This document shows positions 9,757-19,078 of a DNA stretch of 64,000 nt, piece by piece. A program made the position numbers and the translations under genes. The stretch covers positions 1 to 64,000 of the forward strand of contig PMWW01000086.1 in NCBI GenBank assembly GCA_003165795.1. Reading direction: 5' to 3'. The notes beneath the pieces are model-generated. The model made no database searches. It saw only the letters and a program-made list of their open reading frames with translations, and was not told the DNA's origin. Every line of letters begins with the position of its first letter. The first letter of the stretch is position 1. Source of the stretch: Acidobacteriaceae bacterium (GTDB taxonomy: Bacteria; Acidobacteriota; Terriglobia; Terriglobales; Acidobacteriaceae).

Positions 9757-10784
9757 TATCGTTCTCCTGCCTTGGCGTGCTTCTCCAGGTGGCCGCCGAA
9801 TTCGTAGCGCATGGCCGACATCAGCTTGTCGGCATATTCTTCGTTGCCGCGGGAAGCAAAGCGAGTGAAGAGCGCGGCGCTGATGACGGGAGCAGGAATG
9901 CCTTCGTCGATGGCGGCCTGCAGCGTCCAGCGTCCTTCGCCGGAGTCGGAAACGCGGCCTTCGAAGTCGGACAGTTCGGGATTTTCGCGCAGCGCCTGGG
10001 CAGTGAGATCGAGCAGCCACGATCCAACCACACTGCCGCGCCGCCACACCTCGGCAACTTCGGCAACGTTGATGTCGAACTGATAGAGCTCGGGATGTCG
10101 AAGCGGCGTGGTCTCGGCGTCGACTTCGCGTTTCACTTTGCCCGCGTTGGCGTTGTGGATAATGTTCAGTCCTTCGGCGAAGGCCGCCATCAAACCATAT
10201 TCGATTCCGTTGTGCACCATTTTTACGAAGTGGCCGGCGCCATTGGAGCCGCAGCGCAGGTAACCGTGCTCGGCAGTCGAGGGAGTTCCAGTGGCTCCCG
10301 GCGTACGCGGCGCCGAACCGATGCCCGGTGCGAGCGCCATGAAGATGGGATCGAGATGCTTGACGACAGCTTCGTCGCCGCCGATCATCAGGCAATAGCC
10401 GCGGTCCAGACCCCAGACTCCGCCGCTGGTTCCGCAATCGACGTAGTTGATGCCTTGGGGCTTGAGCTCGGCGGCGCGGCGAATGTCGTCATGATAGTAA
10501 GAGTTGCCGCCATCGATGACGATGTCGCCCGGTTGCAGCAGCGGCTTGAGCGAAGCCAGGACAGGATCGACCACGGCCGCGGGTACCATGAGCCAGACAG
10601 CGCGCGGCTTAGTCAGCTTCTGCACGAACTCCCCCAATGTGGGAGCTGACTTTGCACCCTTGGAGACCAAATCCTCCATGGCTTGCGGATGCGTGTCGTA
10701 AACGACGCACTCGTGCCCGGCCTTCATCAGGCGCTGCACCATGTAGGAACCCATGCGACCTAAACCGATCATCCCCAGTTGCAT
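9756..10784 (-). CDS. gnd: 6-phosphogluconate dehydrogenase, short form
   Basis: A 342-residue oxidative decarboxylase turning 6-phosphogluconate into ribulose 5-phosphate. The Rossmann motif GMIGLGRMG is followed by VVYDTHPQ: an Asp ends the second beta strand where NADP enzymes usually carry an Asn-Arg-Thr set, so NAD is the likelier cofactor (inference). The catalytic lysine is in [14 protein letters not shown]. At 342 residues it belongs to the short class rather than the usual 470-residue dimer. AAGGAGATGGAAG before the ATG fixes the start. It is one base from zwf, so the two oxidative enzymes are translationally coupled. Confidence 0.95.
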   Translation of the reverse strand: MQLGMIGLGRMGSYMVQRLMKAGHECVVYDTHPQAMEDLVSKGAKSAPTLGEFVQKLTKPRAVWLMVPAAVVDPVLASLKPLLQPGDIVIDGGNSYYHDDIRRAAELKPQGINYVDCGTSGGVWGLDRGYCLMIGGDEAVVKHLDPIFMALAPGIGSAPRTPGATGTPSTAEHGYLRCGSNGAGHFVKMVHNGIEYGLMAAFAEGLNIIHNANAGKVKREVDAETTPLRHPELYQFDINVAEVAEVWRRGSVVGSWLLDLTAQALRENPELSDFEGRVSDSGEGRWTLQAAIDEGIPAPVISAALFTRFASRGNEEYADKLMSAMRYEFGGHLEKHAKAGER

Positions 10785-10824
10785 CTTCCATCTCCTTGGT
10801 TACGACAACCGCCGAAAACATTGC

Positions 10825-10938
10825 AAAGCAGGTCCCTCGCCGACTAGAGTCGGCTCGGGATGACAAAAATAAAATGATTTATACGGCGCACCTAAAGGTG
10901 CGCCCCTTCAAACTCTACATACCCCTTCAAGCCCTAAG
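10825..10938 (+). repeat. Interspersed repeat A, copy 2
   Basis: Full copy between tkt and gnd. Hairpin one is CCGACTAGAGTCGG, linker GGGATGACAAAAATAAAA, hairpin two GGCGCACCTAAAGGTGCGCC followed by CCTTCAAAC. It lies inside the pentose-phosphate gene block, so it would be transcribed if tkt and gnd share a message. Confidence 0.85.
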
Positions 10939-10982
10939 CCGGTAGTGACACTTCGTCGCAAGGACAGCTTGTGAGACCCGCG

Positions 10983-13085
10983 TCACTTCGAGTTTGCGAT
11001 TGCCTCTTTCGCCGCCGCGAGGACATGCTCAACCGTGAAGCCGAAATGTTCCATCACGACCTTCATGGGTGCCGACATGCCGAACGTCCGCATCCCCAGT
11101 ACGACTCCGGTGCGCCCGGCGTAGCGGTCCCATCCGATCGGCGACGCTTCTTCCACGGTCACGCGGGCACCTACTGACGGAGGCAGCACGCTGTCTCGAT
11201 ACGCTTGGTCCTGCGCATCGAAGAGCGCCCACGACGGCATGCTGACGACGCGCGTCTTGATGCCTTGAGCCGTTAGCTTCTCCCACGCCTGCACGCATAA
11301 CGCGACTTCACTGCCGCAGCCGATCAGGATCACGGCAGGCTTCGCATCGGCAGCGTCGACCATGACGTAGGCACCTTTCGCCAGCCCACTGGCCGCGGCG
11401 AACTTGCTGCGATCGTAGATAGGCAGTGCCTGGCGGCTGCAGATCAGTTCGACCGGACGCTCCTTGGAAGACAGCGCGACTCGATAGGCTTCCACCATTT
11501 CGTTGGCGTCGGCGGGGCGAATCACGATCATGCCGGGCACGGCTCGCAACGAAACCAACTGCTCGATCGGTTGATGCGTAGGACCGTCCTCTCCCAGGCT
11601 GATGGTGTCGTGCGTCCAAATGTGGAGCGCGGGAATGTCCATCAGTGAAGAGAGACGGATTGAGCCGCGAGCATAATCGGTGAAGATTAGGAATCCGGAG
11701 CCGAAGGCGCGCAGCCCGGTGAGCACCATGCCGTTGACCATGGCGCACATGGCGTGCTCGCGAATACCGAAGTGGAAATTGCGGCCCTTGTAATCGCCCA
11801 ATTCGCCCTTGGGCTGAAAGTCACCGGCAAACTCGAACTCCAGGCGCGTCTTTGTGCTGGGATACAAGTCGGCCGCGCCGCCAAGGATGTAAGGGACCTT
11901 CTGCGCCACGGCATTCAGCACCTTGCCGGACGCATCGCGCGTCGAGATGCCGCTGGCGCTCGGCGGGAAGGTGGGCAGCGCCTTCTGCCAGTCGGGCGGC
12001 AGATCGCGGGTCCTCATGCGCTCGAGATTGTCGGCCAGATCGGGATACTGAGCCTTGTAGCGCGCAAACATTCCGTCCCACTCTTTGCGCAGGCCCGAAC
12101 CGCGCGCGCCCATCTTGGCGGCGAAGCGTTCGCGCACGCCGGGAGGAACAACAAAGAACTCGTCAGGCGAGAAGCCGAAGAACTCCTTGGTGAGCCGCAC
12201 TTCTTCAGGGCCTAACGGTTCGCCGTGGGCCGCCGAGGTGTCTTGCTTGTGCGGCGCGCCATAGCCGATGTGACTGTGCACGACGATCAGCGTGGGGCGG
12301 TCCTTGGTGGCCAGATATTTATCGAGAGCACGTGCCACCAGCTCAGTGTCGTTGGGATCGGTAACGCGTTCGACATCCCAACCGTAGGCCATGAAGCGCG
12401 CGGCCACATCTTCGGTGAACGCAAGGTCGGTGTGACCCTCGATGGTGACGCGGTTGCTGTCGTAGAGCCAACACAGATTGGGAAGCTTCAGATGGGCGGC
12501 AAGCGAAGCGGCTTCGCTGGAGATGCCTTCCATCATGTCGCCGTCGCCGCAGAGCGCATACACGTTGAAATCGAAAAGATCGTAGCCGGGACGATTGTAG
12601 GTCGCCGCCAGCCACGCGCCTGCGATAGCCATACCGACGCTGGTTGAGACGCCCTGTCCAAGCGGGCCGGTCGTGCTCTCGACGCCCGAGGTCCAACCAT
12701 ATTCCGGATGACCGGGACAGCGACTGCCTTCCTGGCGGAAGGTCTTGATGTCATCGAGGGTCACGGCCAGGCGGTTGAGGTCTTTATAGCTGGGCTTGTC
12801 GGCCTTGATCCCCGCAAGATGAATCAGCGAATAGAGAAGAATGGAAGCGTGTCCGCTGGAGAGGACAAAGCGATCGCGATTGGGCCAGTCGGGTTGCTGC
12901 GGATCGTAACGAAGGACGCGCTGCCACAGCGTGTAAGCCGTAGGCGCCGCTCCCAGTGGCGTGCCGGGATGGCCGGAGTTGGCTTTCTGGACGCCATCAA
13001 TCGCAAGCGCGCGAATGGTGTTGATTGCCAGTTGATCGATATCGCTATCGTTATCAGAAATTGCACGTGCTTGCCGTGGAGTCAT
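10983..13085 (-). CDS. tkt: Transketolase
   Basis: A 700-residue thiamine-diphosphate enzyme moving two-carbon units between pentose and triose/hexose phosphates. Evidence: the N-terminal RALAIDGVQKANSGHPGTPLG, the thiamine-diphosphate motif beginning CGDGDMMEGISSEA and ending near SNRVTIEGHTD, and later GIREHAMCAMVNG. Length is typical. A GTG at 13097 is also in frame, but the ATG at 13085 (MTPRQAR) has GAGGTG at a good distance, so it is preferred. The ndh gene ends 17 bp upstream. With tal and rpiA it forms the non-oxidative branch. Confidence 0.96.
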   Translation of the reverse strand: MTPRQARAISDNDSDIDQLAINTIRALAIDGVQKANSGHPGTPLGAAPTAYTLWQRVLRYDPQQPDWPNRDRFVLSSGHASILLYSLIHLAGIKADKPSYKDLNRLAVTLDDIKTFRQEGSRCPGHPEYGWTSGVESTTGPLGQGVSTSVGMAIAGAWLAATYNRPGYDLFDFNVYALCGDGDMMEGISSEAASLAAHLKLPNLCWLYDSNRVTIEGHTDLAFTEDVAARFMAYGWDVERVTDPNDTELVARALDKYLATKDRPTLIVVHSHIGYGAPHKQDTSAAHGEPLGPEEVRLTKEFFGFSPDEFFVVPPGVRERFAAKMGARGSGLRKEWDGMFARYKAQYPDLADNLERMRTRDLPPDWQKALPTFPPSASGISTRDASGKVLNAVAQKVPYILGGAADLYPSTKTRLEFEFAGDFQPKGELGDYKGRNFHFGIREHAMCAMVNGMVLTGLRAFGSGFLIFTDYARGSIRLSSLMDIPALHIWTHDTISLGEDGPTHQPIEQLVSLRAVPGMIVIRPADANEMVEAYRVALSSKERPVELICSRQALPIYDRSKFAAASGLAKGAYVMVDAADAKPAVILIGCGSEVALCVQAWEKLTAQGIKTRVVSMPSWALFDAQDQAYRDSVLPPSVGARVTVEEASPIGWDRYAGRTGVVLGMRTFGMSAPMKVVMEHFGFTVEHVLAAAKEAIANSK

Positions 13086-13102
13086 AGCCCGAAACACCTC
13101 AT

Positions 13103-14449
13103 CTATTTTGCGGCAGTTGCGGCCGCGATAGCCGCCGTCGCTTTGTCGTCAGTTCCGTCGCCGTACCAGTCAATTCGCGCTGCATCCGAACGATCGAGCA
13201 ATTGCGGACCACGCTCTTGCAGGAAGTAGTCCCAAATCCATTCGACAAACGTTTCGACTTTAACCTGCAAAGTGGTAAGCAGCGCCAAGTGAACGCCCAG
13301 CCACATGGCATAAGCTACGGCGCCGTTCAATTCATGACGATTCTCCCCTACTTCAGCGACGGCTGCGTTCCGGCCAATCATCGCCATGATGCCTTTGTCG
13401 AGGTAATGAAATGCGCGGCGGGGCTTGCCCTCAATGTCGGCCAGGATATTCTTCGCCGCCCACTTGCCGCTCTGCAAGGCCACGGAACCAAGCTGAGGCA
13501 GAGCTTTGCCGTCGGGGCCCGCGATGTTGGCGCAGTCTCCCAGAGCGTAGACGCCGGGAAATCCAGCAACGGTAAGGTCGGGCTCAACCTGGATTCGGCC
13601 GCCGCGACCGGTCGGCAGTCCCGCGGTGTTTGCGATCGGGGCGGCCATCAGCCCGGCGCCCCAAATCACGCAGCGCGTTTTGATGATGCTTCCGTCGCCC
13701 AGAACAACGTGGCCGGGATGAACTTCAGTAACGCTGCTGTTAAGCCGCAACTGCACTCCGTCACGCTGCAAGACTTTGCTGGCGTATTCGTGCGCTCTCT
13801 GGGAAAAAGGCGCCAGCAAAGTACCGCCGCGCTCGACAATGTAAACTCGCGCAGCCGTGACGGCCAAGTCGGCGTATTCGGCGGACACGGTGGTGTGAAT
13901 CATGTCGGCCAGGCCGCCGGCCATTTCCGTGCCGGTGGGACCGGCGCCTACGATCACGAAATTCAGCGATCCTTGCTCGGCCAGCTTGGGATCGCGGTCG
14001 GTGTCTTCAAATAGCGCCAGGATGCGCGAGCGGAGCCGCTCGGCATCGGTGAGCGAATAGAGCGGAAAGGTGTTGGCATCGGCGCCGGGAATACGGAAGA
14101 AGTTGGCTTGCGAGCCGGCAGCCACGACCAGGTAATCGCCCTGATAATTTTCGTCCTCTTTGGTGTGAACACTACGGGTCTGAGGATCGACCTTGGCCAC
14201 TTCCGCCAGCTTGATATCGATATTCTTCTTGTCACAGCAAATCCGGCGCAGCGAAAAGCTGACGTCGTTGACCGAGAGCTGGGACGTGGCCAACTGGTAG
14301 AACAGCGGCTGAAACTGGTGGTAATTGTGGCGATCGATCAGAGTGACTCGCACCCGGCCGCCGCTGCGGGCCAGTTCCAAGGCACAGCCAAGGCCGGCAA
14401 AACCTCCGCCGACAATCAACACGTGTTTGGTTTCAGGAGTCGCTGTCAA
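13103..14449 (-). CDS. ndh: Type II NADH dehydrogenase (NDH-2-like)
   Basis: A flavoprotein of the NAD(P)H:quinone oxidoreductase family (NDH-2). It has the first FAD motif HVLIVGGGFAGLGCALELA, a second nucleotide motif FVIVGAGPTGTEMAGGLADM for NADH, and GVYALGDCANI near the flavin. The C-terminal hydrophobic and amphipathic stretch (VAYAMWLGVHLALLT, then WIWDYFLQER) fits membrane attachment. The frame is open to 14650, but the extra residues have no family character; a TTG at 14449 just before the conserved domain, preceded by AGAAAGAG, gives 448 residues and is my choice, with moderate certainty. It would reoxidise NADH, which fits the possibly NAD-linked Zwf and Gnd encoded downstream. Confidence 0.88.
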   Translation of the reverse strand: MTATPETKHVLIVGGGFAGLGCALELARSGGRVRVTLIDRHNYHQFQPLFYQLATSQLSVNDVSFSLRRICCDKKNIDIKLAEVAKVDPQTRSVHTKEDENYQGDYLVVAAGSQANFFRIPGADANTFPLYSLTDAERLRSRILALFEDTDRDPKLAEQGSLNFVIVGAGPTGTEMAGGLADMIHTTVSAEYADLAVTAARVYIVERGGTLLAPFSQRAHEYASKVLQRDGVQLRLNSSVTEVHPGHVVLGDGSIIKTRCVIWGAGLMAAPIANTAGLPTGRGGRIQVEPDLTVAGFPGVYALGDCANIAGPDGKALPQLGSVALQSGKWAAKNILADIEGKPRRAFHYLDKGIMAMIGRNAAVAEVGENRHELNGAVAYAMWLGVHLALLTTLQVKVETFVEWIWDYFLQERGPQLLDRSDAARIDWYGDGTDDKATAAIAAATAAK

Positions 14450-15257
14450 GAAACATTCACTCTTTCTTCTGGCACAACTGATTAGCGATAGCTGCAACGA
14501 GATCTCTCGTCTGCCGCTCGAAGCAGATCGATTGAGCAGTAAAGTAATGATCCTGAATGAAGTGCGGGACATTTTAACCCAAACCCCGCCGGAAGGAAAC
14601 AACTTCCGAAAACCAATGAAATTCCACAAGGTTAACGCGGAGAGGCCCACGCTGTGGGACAGACTGTTCGCGGTTCGCTCTCGCCCTGCGCCTACGTTCT
14701 ACGATTTCCGGGAGGCAATCTGCGCATGCTAGAGCCTGTGGTATAAACCTCGTTGCGGCTGACCAGGACCAAAGCCGCTGCTCAAAGTGGCTTCAAGGCC
14801 CGCGCTTCCACCGAAAAACTTCGAGACGAATTCATGAAACAAGCTCTAGGAGGCGCAGGAAAGCTGGCAGCAAGTCCCGGGCAAGAAGTCAGTGCGGCGA
14901 TTTGCGAAAAGCGAATCGTGAACAGCGAAGATCGTTCACGGTTTGTTCACACTCGGAAAAGCGCGCAGGAAGCGGCGAGTCAGACGTGGTGCGCGCCTCC
15001 AAATGAACTATTGCAAATCTCTCCCCATGAAGGTATAAAGCGAAACATTCTCTACTTTCCGTGGCGGTTGTGTCGCTGTGCTGCTTGGAAGACTCACGTT
15101 GAGTTGCACAGCTCAGTTTACGGGCCAGTTTTTGTTTCGTCGGCTGCCTAGACCTGCCATGCGAGTGGGCGCGTGTAGCTCGCGTGGTGGATTCACTCAG
15201 CCGTCTAGCTGGGAGACGCAACTTAACGCATAGTCTCAGTCGTCTGTTCTCATTCCC
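14450..15257. other. Divergent intergenic region
   Basis: About 800 bp between ndh (minus) and the oxidase operon (plus). Open frames at 14753-15151 (+) and 14889-15221 (-) overlap each other, have no recognisable domain, and look fortuitous. The region holds a good sigma-70-like promoter for the oxidase operon at 15011-15039. Confidence 0.5.
15011..15039 (+). promoter_or_regulatory. Sigma-70-like promoter before coxB
   Basis: TTGCAA at 15011-15016 and TATAAA at 15034-15039 are separated by exactly 17 bp. This is the best promoter match in the ndh-coxB gap and would give a leader of roughly 210 nt before the coxB ATG. It is called by eye from consensus only. Confidence 0.45.
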
Positions 15258-16364
15258 ATGTGCTCACGATCTGCTAATTGCGGAAGACAAAATTCGACAG
15301 GGCAATCGCAGCCGGTGAAAGGCCCTGCCAAGTGGGCGCTGCAGTGCGCTGCGCTGCTGTGCTTTCTCGCCATAGTCAGCGGCGCCTCCGCTTCGAGCTT
15401 CGCCGGCGGCCCGTCGTCAACGCCGTCGATCTTCAATCCCGCTTCCACTCCGGCGCATGACATCTATCATTTGTCGCTCTTCGTGATAGCAATCTGTCTG
15501 GGGATTTTCCTGGTGGTGTTCAGCCTGATCGTGTATGCCGCGGTCAAGTTTCGGGCGCGGGTTTCGGACGATGGGCGCGAGCCTCCACAGATATACGGCA
15601 GCAACCAGGTGGAGCTGGCGTGGACGGTGATCCCCATCCTGATTGTCGTGGTGCTGTTTCTGGCGGCTGCGCGGGTCATCCATGCGGTGGAAGACGCGCG
15701 CTTTCCCGCGGACGCGATCGAAGTTACGGCGGTCGGTCACCAGTTCTGGTGGGAGTTCCAATATCCCGGTTATGGCTTTATTACGGCCAACGTACTACAT
15801 GTCCCGGTGAGCGATCCCAATCATCCCCGGCCCACGCATATCACCCTGCTGTCGGCCGACACCGACCACAGTTTCTGGGTCCCGCAACTGGCAGGCAAGA
15901 TTGACCTGATTCCCAACCGCAAGAATGAGATGTGGATCGACCCGCACGACTTGGGGACGTACGTAGGACAGTGTGCCCAATACTGCGGCGTGGAGCACGC
16001 CAAGATGCTGCTGACGGTCGACGTGCAATCGCCTGAAGAATTCGAGCGCTGGACGCAACAGCAGAAGAGTCCGGCAATGGTTTCCGATCAGGTGGCCGCC
16101 GGACGGCAGGTGTTCGAGTCGAATGCCTGCGTCAACTGCCACACGGTTACGGGGACCGGGGCGAACGGAAAGTTTGGACCCGATCTGACGCACCTGATGA
16201 GCCGCACAACGATTGCCGCCGGCGCAGCGACGAACACGCAAGATAATCTGCGGCTGTGGGTAAAAGAGCCGGACGCGATCAAGCCGGGCGCACTGATGCC
16301 GGCCATGCAACTGGAAGAGCGGGACGTGGATGCGCTGGTGGCATATCTGATGAGTCTGCAGTAG
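15258..16364 (+). CDS. coxB: Cytochrome c oxidase subunit II with fused cytochrome c
   Basis: A 368-residue caa3-type subunit II that takes electrons into the oxidase. After a hydrophobic leader (about 26-46) come two membrane helices (about 70-95 and 120-140) and a periplasmic cupredoxin domain holding the CuA ligands: His204, Cys239 and Cys243 in CAQYCGVEHAKM, His247 and Met250. A cytochrome c domain follows, with haem site Cys291-Val-Asn-Cys-His295 and a candidate axial Met in ALMPAMQ. The fusion lets it accept electrons directly from the cytochrome c parts of the bc complex encoded downstream. First gene of the operon; no clear ribosome site, so the start is uncertain by up to about 20 codons. 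Confidence 0.95.
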   Translation: MCSRSANCGRQNSTGQSQPVKGPAKWALQCAALLCFLAIVSGASASSFAGGPSSTPSIFNPASTPAHDIYHLSLFVIAICLGIFLVVFSLIVYAAVKFRARVSDDGREPPQIYGSNQVELAWTVIPILIVVVLFLAAARVIHAVEDARFPADAIEVTAVGHQFWWEFQYPGYGFITANVLHVPVSDPNHPRPTHITLLSADTDHSFWVPQLAGKIDLIPNRKNEMWIDPHDLGTYVGQCAQYCGVEHAKMLLTVDVQSPEEFERWTQQQKSPAMVSDQVAAGRQVFESNACVNCHTVTGTGANGKFGPDLTHLMSRTTIAAGAATNTQDNLRLWVKEPDAIKPGALMPAMQLEERDVDALVAYLMSLQ

Positions 16365-16371
16365 GAGAGTT

Positions 16372-16412
16372 CATCCTGACCGGCGGAAGTCGGTTCGAGA
16401 TGACAAGAGTAA
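16372..16412 (+). repeat. Half copy of repeat A
   Basis: Degenerate first half of repeat A: CATCCTGACCGGCGGAAGTC then GGTTCGAGATGACAAGAG. It lies just after the coxB stop and is followed by the fuller copy at 16455. Confidence 0.55.
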
Positions 16413-16454
16413 CGCTTGTTCCAGAGCAGCTGAAGGGGCTGGGGAAAAGTCAGA

Positions 16455-16541
16455 AAAGCAGATTCCTCGTGGGCTGAAGCCCACTCGGAATGGGCAAAAT
16501 AAAAAGTTTATACGGCGCACCTGAAGGTGCGCCCCTTCAAT
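16455..16541 (+). repeat. Interspersed repeat A, copy 3
   Basis: Full copy between coxB and coxA. Hairpin one is GTGGGCTGAAGCCCAC, then CGGAATGGGCAAAATAAAAA, then hairpin two GGCGCACCTGAAGGTGCGCC followed by CCTTCAAT. A further stem-like fragment, GAAAGGTGCGCCGC, lies at about 16573-16586. An upstream open frame of coxA is simply a translation of this element. Confidence 0.85.
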
Positions 16542-16615
16542 ACATTATCGGGGACGTTTTTTTCGCCGCCTCGAAAGGTGCGCCGCTCGGGAGCACTAGG
16601 AGCCAGGAGAAGCTG

Positions 16616-18304
16616 ATGTACGATGCCCAGCCAATGTCGCGACCGATGGTAGTTTCGCCGGAGCGAGCGGGTTCGCGGCCGCTGGTCCAGGTGCTGCACG
16701 ACTGGATTGTCACGGTCGATCACAAAAAGCTTGGGGTGATGTACTTCAGCTACGGCATCCTGTTCCTGGTGATTGGCGGGGTGGAAGCCTCGATCATGCG
16801 TGCCCAGTTGGCGGTTGCGAACAATCATCTGGTCTCGCCCGAGACCTTTAACCGGTTGTTCACCATGCATGGCACGACGATGATTTTCTTCGCTGCCATG
16901 CCCATCGTTTTCGGATTTGCCAACTATCTGATGCCGCTCATGATCGGCGCGCGTGACATGGCGTTTCCGCGCTTGAACGCCTGGAGCTTCTGGATGAGCG
17001 CCCTGGGCGGCATCATTTTGTATTTCAGCTTTATCGGTGGCAGCGGACTGTACGGCGCCGGCACCGCGCCGGACGTAGGCTGGTTCGCCTACGCGCCGCT
17101 GACCTCGCCGGCGTTTTCGGTGGGCCACAGCACCGACTACTGGATCATCGGAATTCTGGTGAGCGGCTTTGGCAGCATTGGCACGGCGCTCAACGTTCTG
17201 ACGACCATTCTTTGTATGCGTTGTCCGGGCATGAAGCTGTATCGCATGCCGCTGTTCGCCTGGATGAACACGGTGATGGCCGTGCTGGTGCTGGTGGCGA
17301 TTGGGCCGTTGACCGCGGCGCAGATCATGTTGTTGATCGATCGTTACCTGGGCGGCCATTTCTTCGATACGCAAGCGGGCGGCTCGGCTGTTATCTGGAT
17401 GCACTTCTTCTGGATTTTCGGACATCCCGAGGTTTACATTCTGGTGCTGCCGGCCTTTGCGATTGTCTCCGAGGTGATTCCGGTTTTCTCGCGTAAACCA
17501 ATCTTTGGCTACTCGATCATGGTGGCGGCGACGGTTTCCATCGGCTTTATCAGCCTGGGGGTGTGGGCTCACCACATGTTCACCGTCGGAATGACGTCGT
17601 ATGCGAATGCGTTTTTTGTGGCCTCCACGGCGGCGATTGCGGTCCCGACGGGCATAAAAATCTTTAACTGGCTGGGCACGATGTGGGGCGGCAAGATCCG
17701 CTATTCGGTGGCGATGATGTTCTGCGTGGGATTTCTGTGCCAGTTCCTGATCGCGGGACTGACCGGGATCATGCTGTCGGCGGCGCCGTTCGACTGGCAA
17801 CTGGGCAACTCCTACTTTGTGGTAGCCCACTTTCACTATGTGATTCTGGGCGGCATCGTGATGGCAGTCTTCGCCGGGGTCTATTACTGGTTTCCCAAAG
17901 TTACCGGGAAAATGCTGAGCGAAACTTTGGGCAAGTGGCATTTCTGGCTGTTCGTCATAGGCTTTCATCTGACGTTCGACTTCATGCACATTCCCGGCCT
18001 GCTGGGCATGCCGCGCCGCATTTACACCTACGATGCCAGCCGCGGCTGGGAGATATGGAACCTGATCGTTTCGATCGGGGTAATCTTCCAGGTTCTCGGC
18101 ATTCTGTTCTGGGTCGTAAACCTGATCATCACGTTCTACAAGGGCAAGAAGACGGGCAACGATCCCTGGGACGCGTGGACGCTGGAGTGGTCGACGACTT
18201 CGCCGCCGCCGGACTATAACTTCGCGACGATTCCGGTGGTGCGCAGCCGGCGTCCGCTGTGGGATTCGAAGCATCCGGAAGATCCGGACTGGAAGTACGA
18301 GTAG
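16616..18304 (+). CDS. coxA: Cytochrome c oxidase subunit I
   Basis: A 562-residue core subunit of an A-type haem-copper oxidase, reducing oxygen and pumping protons. Metal ligands are visible: His85 in MHGTTM (low-spin haem), His270 and Tyr274 in GHPEVY (CuB and the cross-linked Tyr) with Glu272 of the D channel, His319-His320 in WAHHMF (CuB), and His405 and His407 in AHFHY (high-spin and low-spin haems). About twelve hydrophobic helices are present. The frame is open upstream to 16490, but those codons are repeat A; the ATG at 16616 has an AGGAGA site and begins MYDAQPMSRP. Second gene of the operon. Confidence 0.96.
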   Translation: MYDAQPMSRPMVVSPERAGSRPLVQVLHDWIVTVDHKKLGVMYFSYGILFLVIGGVEASIMRAQLAVANNHLVSPETFNRLFTMHGTTMIFFAAMPIVFGFANYLMPLMIGARDMAFPRLNAWSFWMSALGGIILYFSFIGGSGLYGAGTAPDVGWFAYAPLTSPAFSVGHSTDYWIIGILVSGFGSIGTALNVLTTILCMRCPGMKLYRMPLFAWMNTVMAVLVLVAIGPLTAAQIMLLIDRYLGGHFFDTQAGGSAVIWMHFFWIFGHPEVYILVLPAFAIVSEVIPVFSRKPIFGYSIMVAATVSIGFISLGVWAHHMFTVGMTSYANAFFVASTAAIAVPTGIKIFNWLGTMWGGKIRYSVAMMFCVGFLCQFLIAGLTGIMLSAAPFDWQLGNSYFVVAHFHYVILGGIVMAVFAGVYYWFPKVTGKMLSETLGKWHFWLFVIGFHLTFDFMHIPGLLGMPRRIYTYDASRGWEIWNLIVSIGVIFQVLGILFWVVNLIITFYKGKKTGNDPWDAWTLEWSTTSPPPDYNFATIPVVRSRRPLWDSKHPEDPDWKYE

Positions 18305-18386
18305 TCACCCCAATCTGCGCAAGAGCGGCGCAGATCGGGGGCCCCGAAAACGGAGCCCAGGATGTGGGCGCAAAAGGAGAACTAGG

Positions 18387-18983
18387 TTGGCAGCAACGAC
18401 TATGGCCGTGCCGCAAAGCGAGATGCCGCTGTCCGCGCACATGCGCGGCAAAGTCGGTATGTGGTGTTTGATCGCGGCCGAGTCGGCTATCTTCAGCATC
18501 TTCGTCGTGGCCTACCTGTATTACGCGGGCAAGAGCCTGAGTGGACCGACGCCCGCGCAGGTGCTGGAAGTCCCAATCTTCACCTCGATCTGCCTATTCT
18601 CCAGCAGCCTGACGATCCTGGTGGCGGAGAAAGCGCTGCACATCGGAAACATCAAGCGATTCGGCGCATTCTGGCTGCTGACGATTGTGCTGGGCGTGAT
18701 TTTTCTGCTGGGCACGGCGCGCGAGTGGCATGGACTGATCTATGAGAAAGGGTTGACGATCAGCACCAACCTTTTTGGCACGACATTTTACTCGCTGGTC
18801 GGACTGCACGCCTTTCACGTGATCGTGGGGGCGACGGGGTTGACCATCATCATGATTTTTACCGCCCTGGGACATGTGCGGCAGGAACATTCGGAACGGA
18901 TCGGTGTGTTTGCGATGTATTGGCATTTTGTGGACGCGATTTGGGTGGTGGTGCTGTCGGTGGTGTATTTCATTACGCGCTGA
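18387..18983 (+). CDS. coxC: Cytochrome c oxidase subunit III
   Basis: A 198-residue, five-helix membrane protein of the oxidase subunit III family, with MRGKVGMWCLIAAE, a helix with EWHGLIYEKGLT following, FYSLVGLHAFHVIVGA, and the closing HFVDAIWVVVLSVVYFI. It stabilises subunit I. It appears to use a TTG start: AGGAGA lies seven to eight bases before the TTG at 18387, whereas the first ATG (18402) is more than twenty bases from that site. It lies between coxA and the membrane protein gene at 19079. Confidence 0.93.
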   Translation: MAATTMAVPQSEMPLSAHMRGKVGMWCLIAAESAIFSIFVVAYLYYAGKSLSGPTPAQVLEVPIFTSICLFSSSLTILVAEKALHIGNIKRFGAFWLLTIVLGVIFLLGTAREWHGLIYEKGLTISTNLFGTTFYSLVGLHAFHVIVGATGLTIIMIFTALGHVRQEHSERIGVFAMYWHFVDAIWVVVLSVVYFITR

Positions 18984-18985
18984 AA

Positions 18986-19069
18986 AAGCAGATCCCTCGC
19001 GGACCGAAGTCCGTTCGGGTGATGAGGAATGGCACTTATGCGGCGCAGCTAAGGCTGTGCCCTCCAAGA
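18986..19069 (+). repeat. Interspersed repeat A, copy 4
   Basis: Copy between coxC and the next gene, ending about ten bases before that gene's ATG. It reads AAAAAGCAGATCCCTCGC, hairpin GGACCGAAGTCC, then a more degenerate second hairpin GGCGCAGCTAAGGCTGTGCC. It therefore occupies the position where a ribosome site would be expected. Confidence 0.75.
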
Positions 19070-19078
19070 AACCAATTC

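Noticed and set aside
9757-10437. Long N-terminal extension of Zwf across gnd
   Set aside because: The extra 227 codons are gnd read in another frame; the ATG at 9756 has its own ribosome site and matches family length.
12708-13229. Open frame of 173 codons on the plus strand opposite the tkt start
   Set aside because: It is antisense to tkt and ndh coding sequence and has no recognisable product.
14753-15221. Open frames of 132 (+) and 110 (-) codons in the ndh-coxB gap
   Set aside because: They overlap on opposite strands, have no ribosome site or domain, and contain the likely coxB promoter.
16508-18274. A 588-codon minus-strand frame opposite coxA
   Set aside because: It is the antisense shadow of a clear oxidase subunit I gene; the high Arg/His/Gln content is typical of antisense frames in GC-rich DNA.
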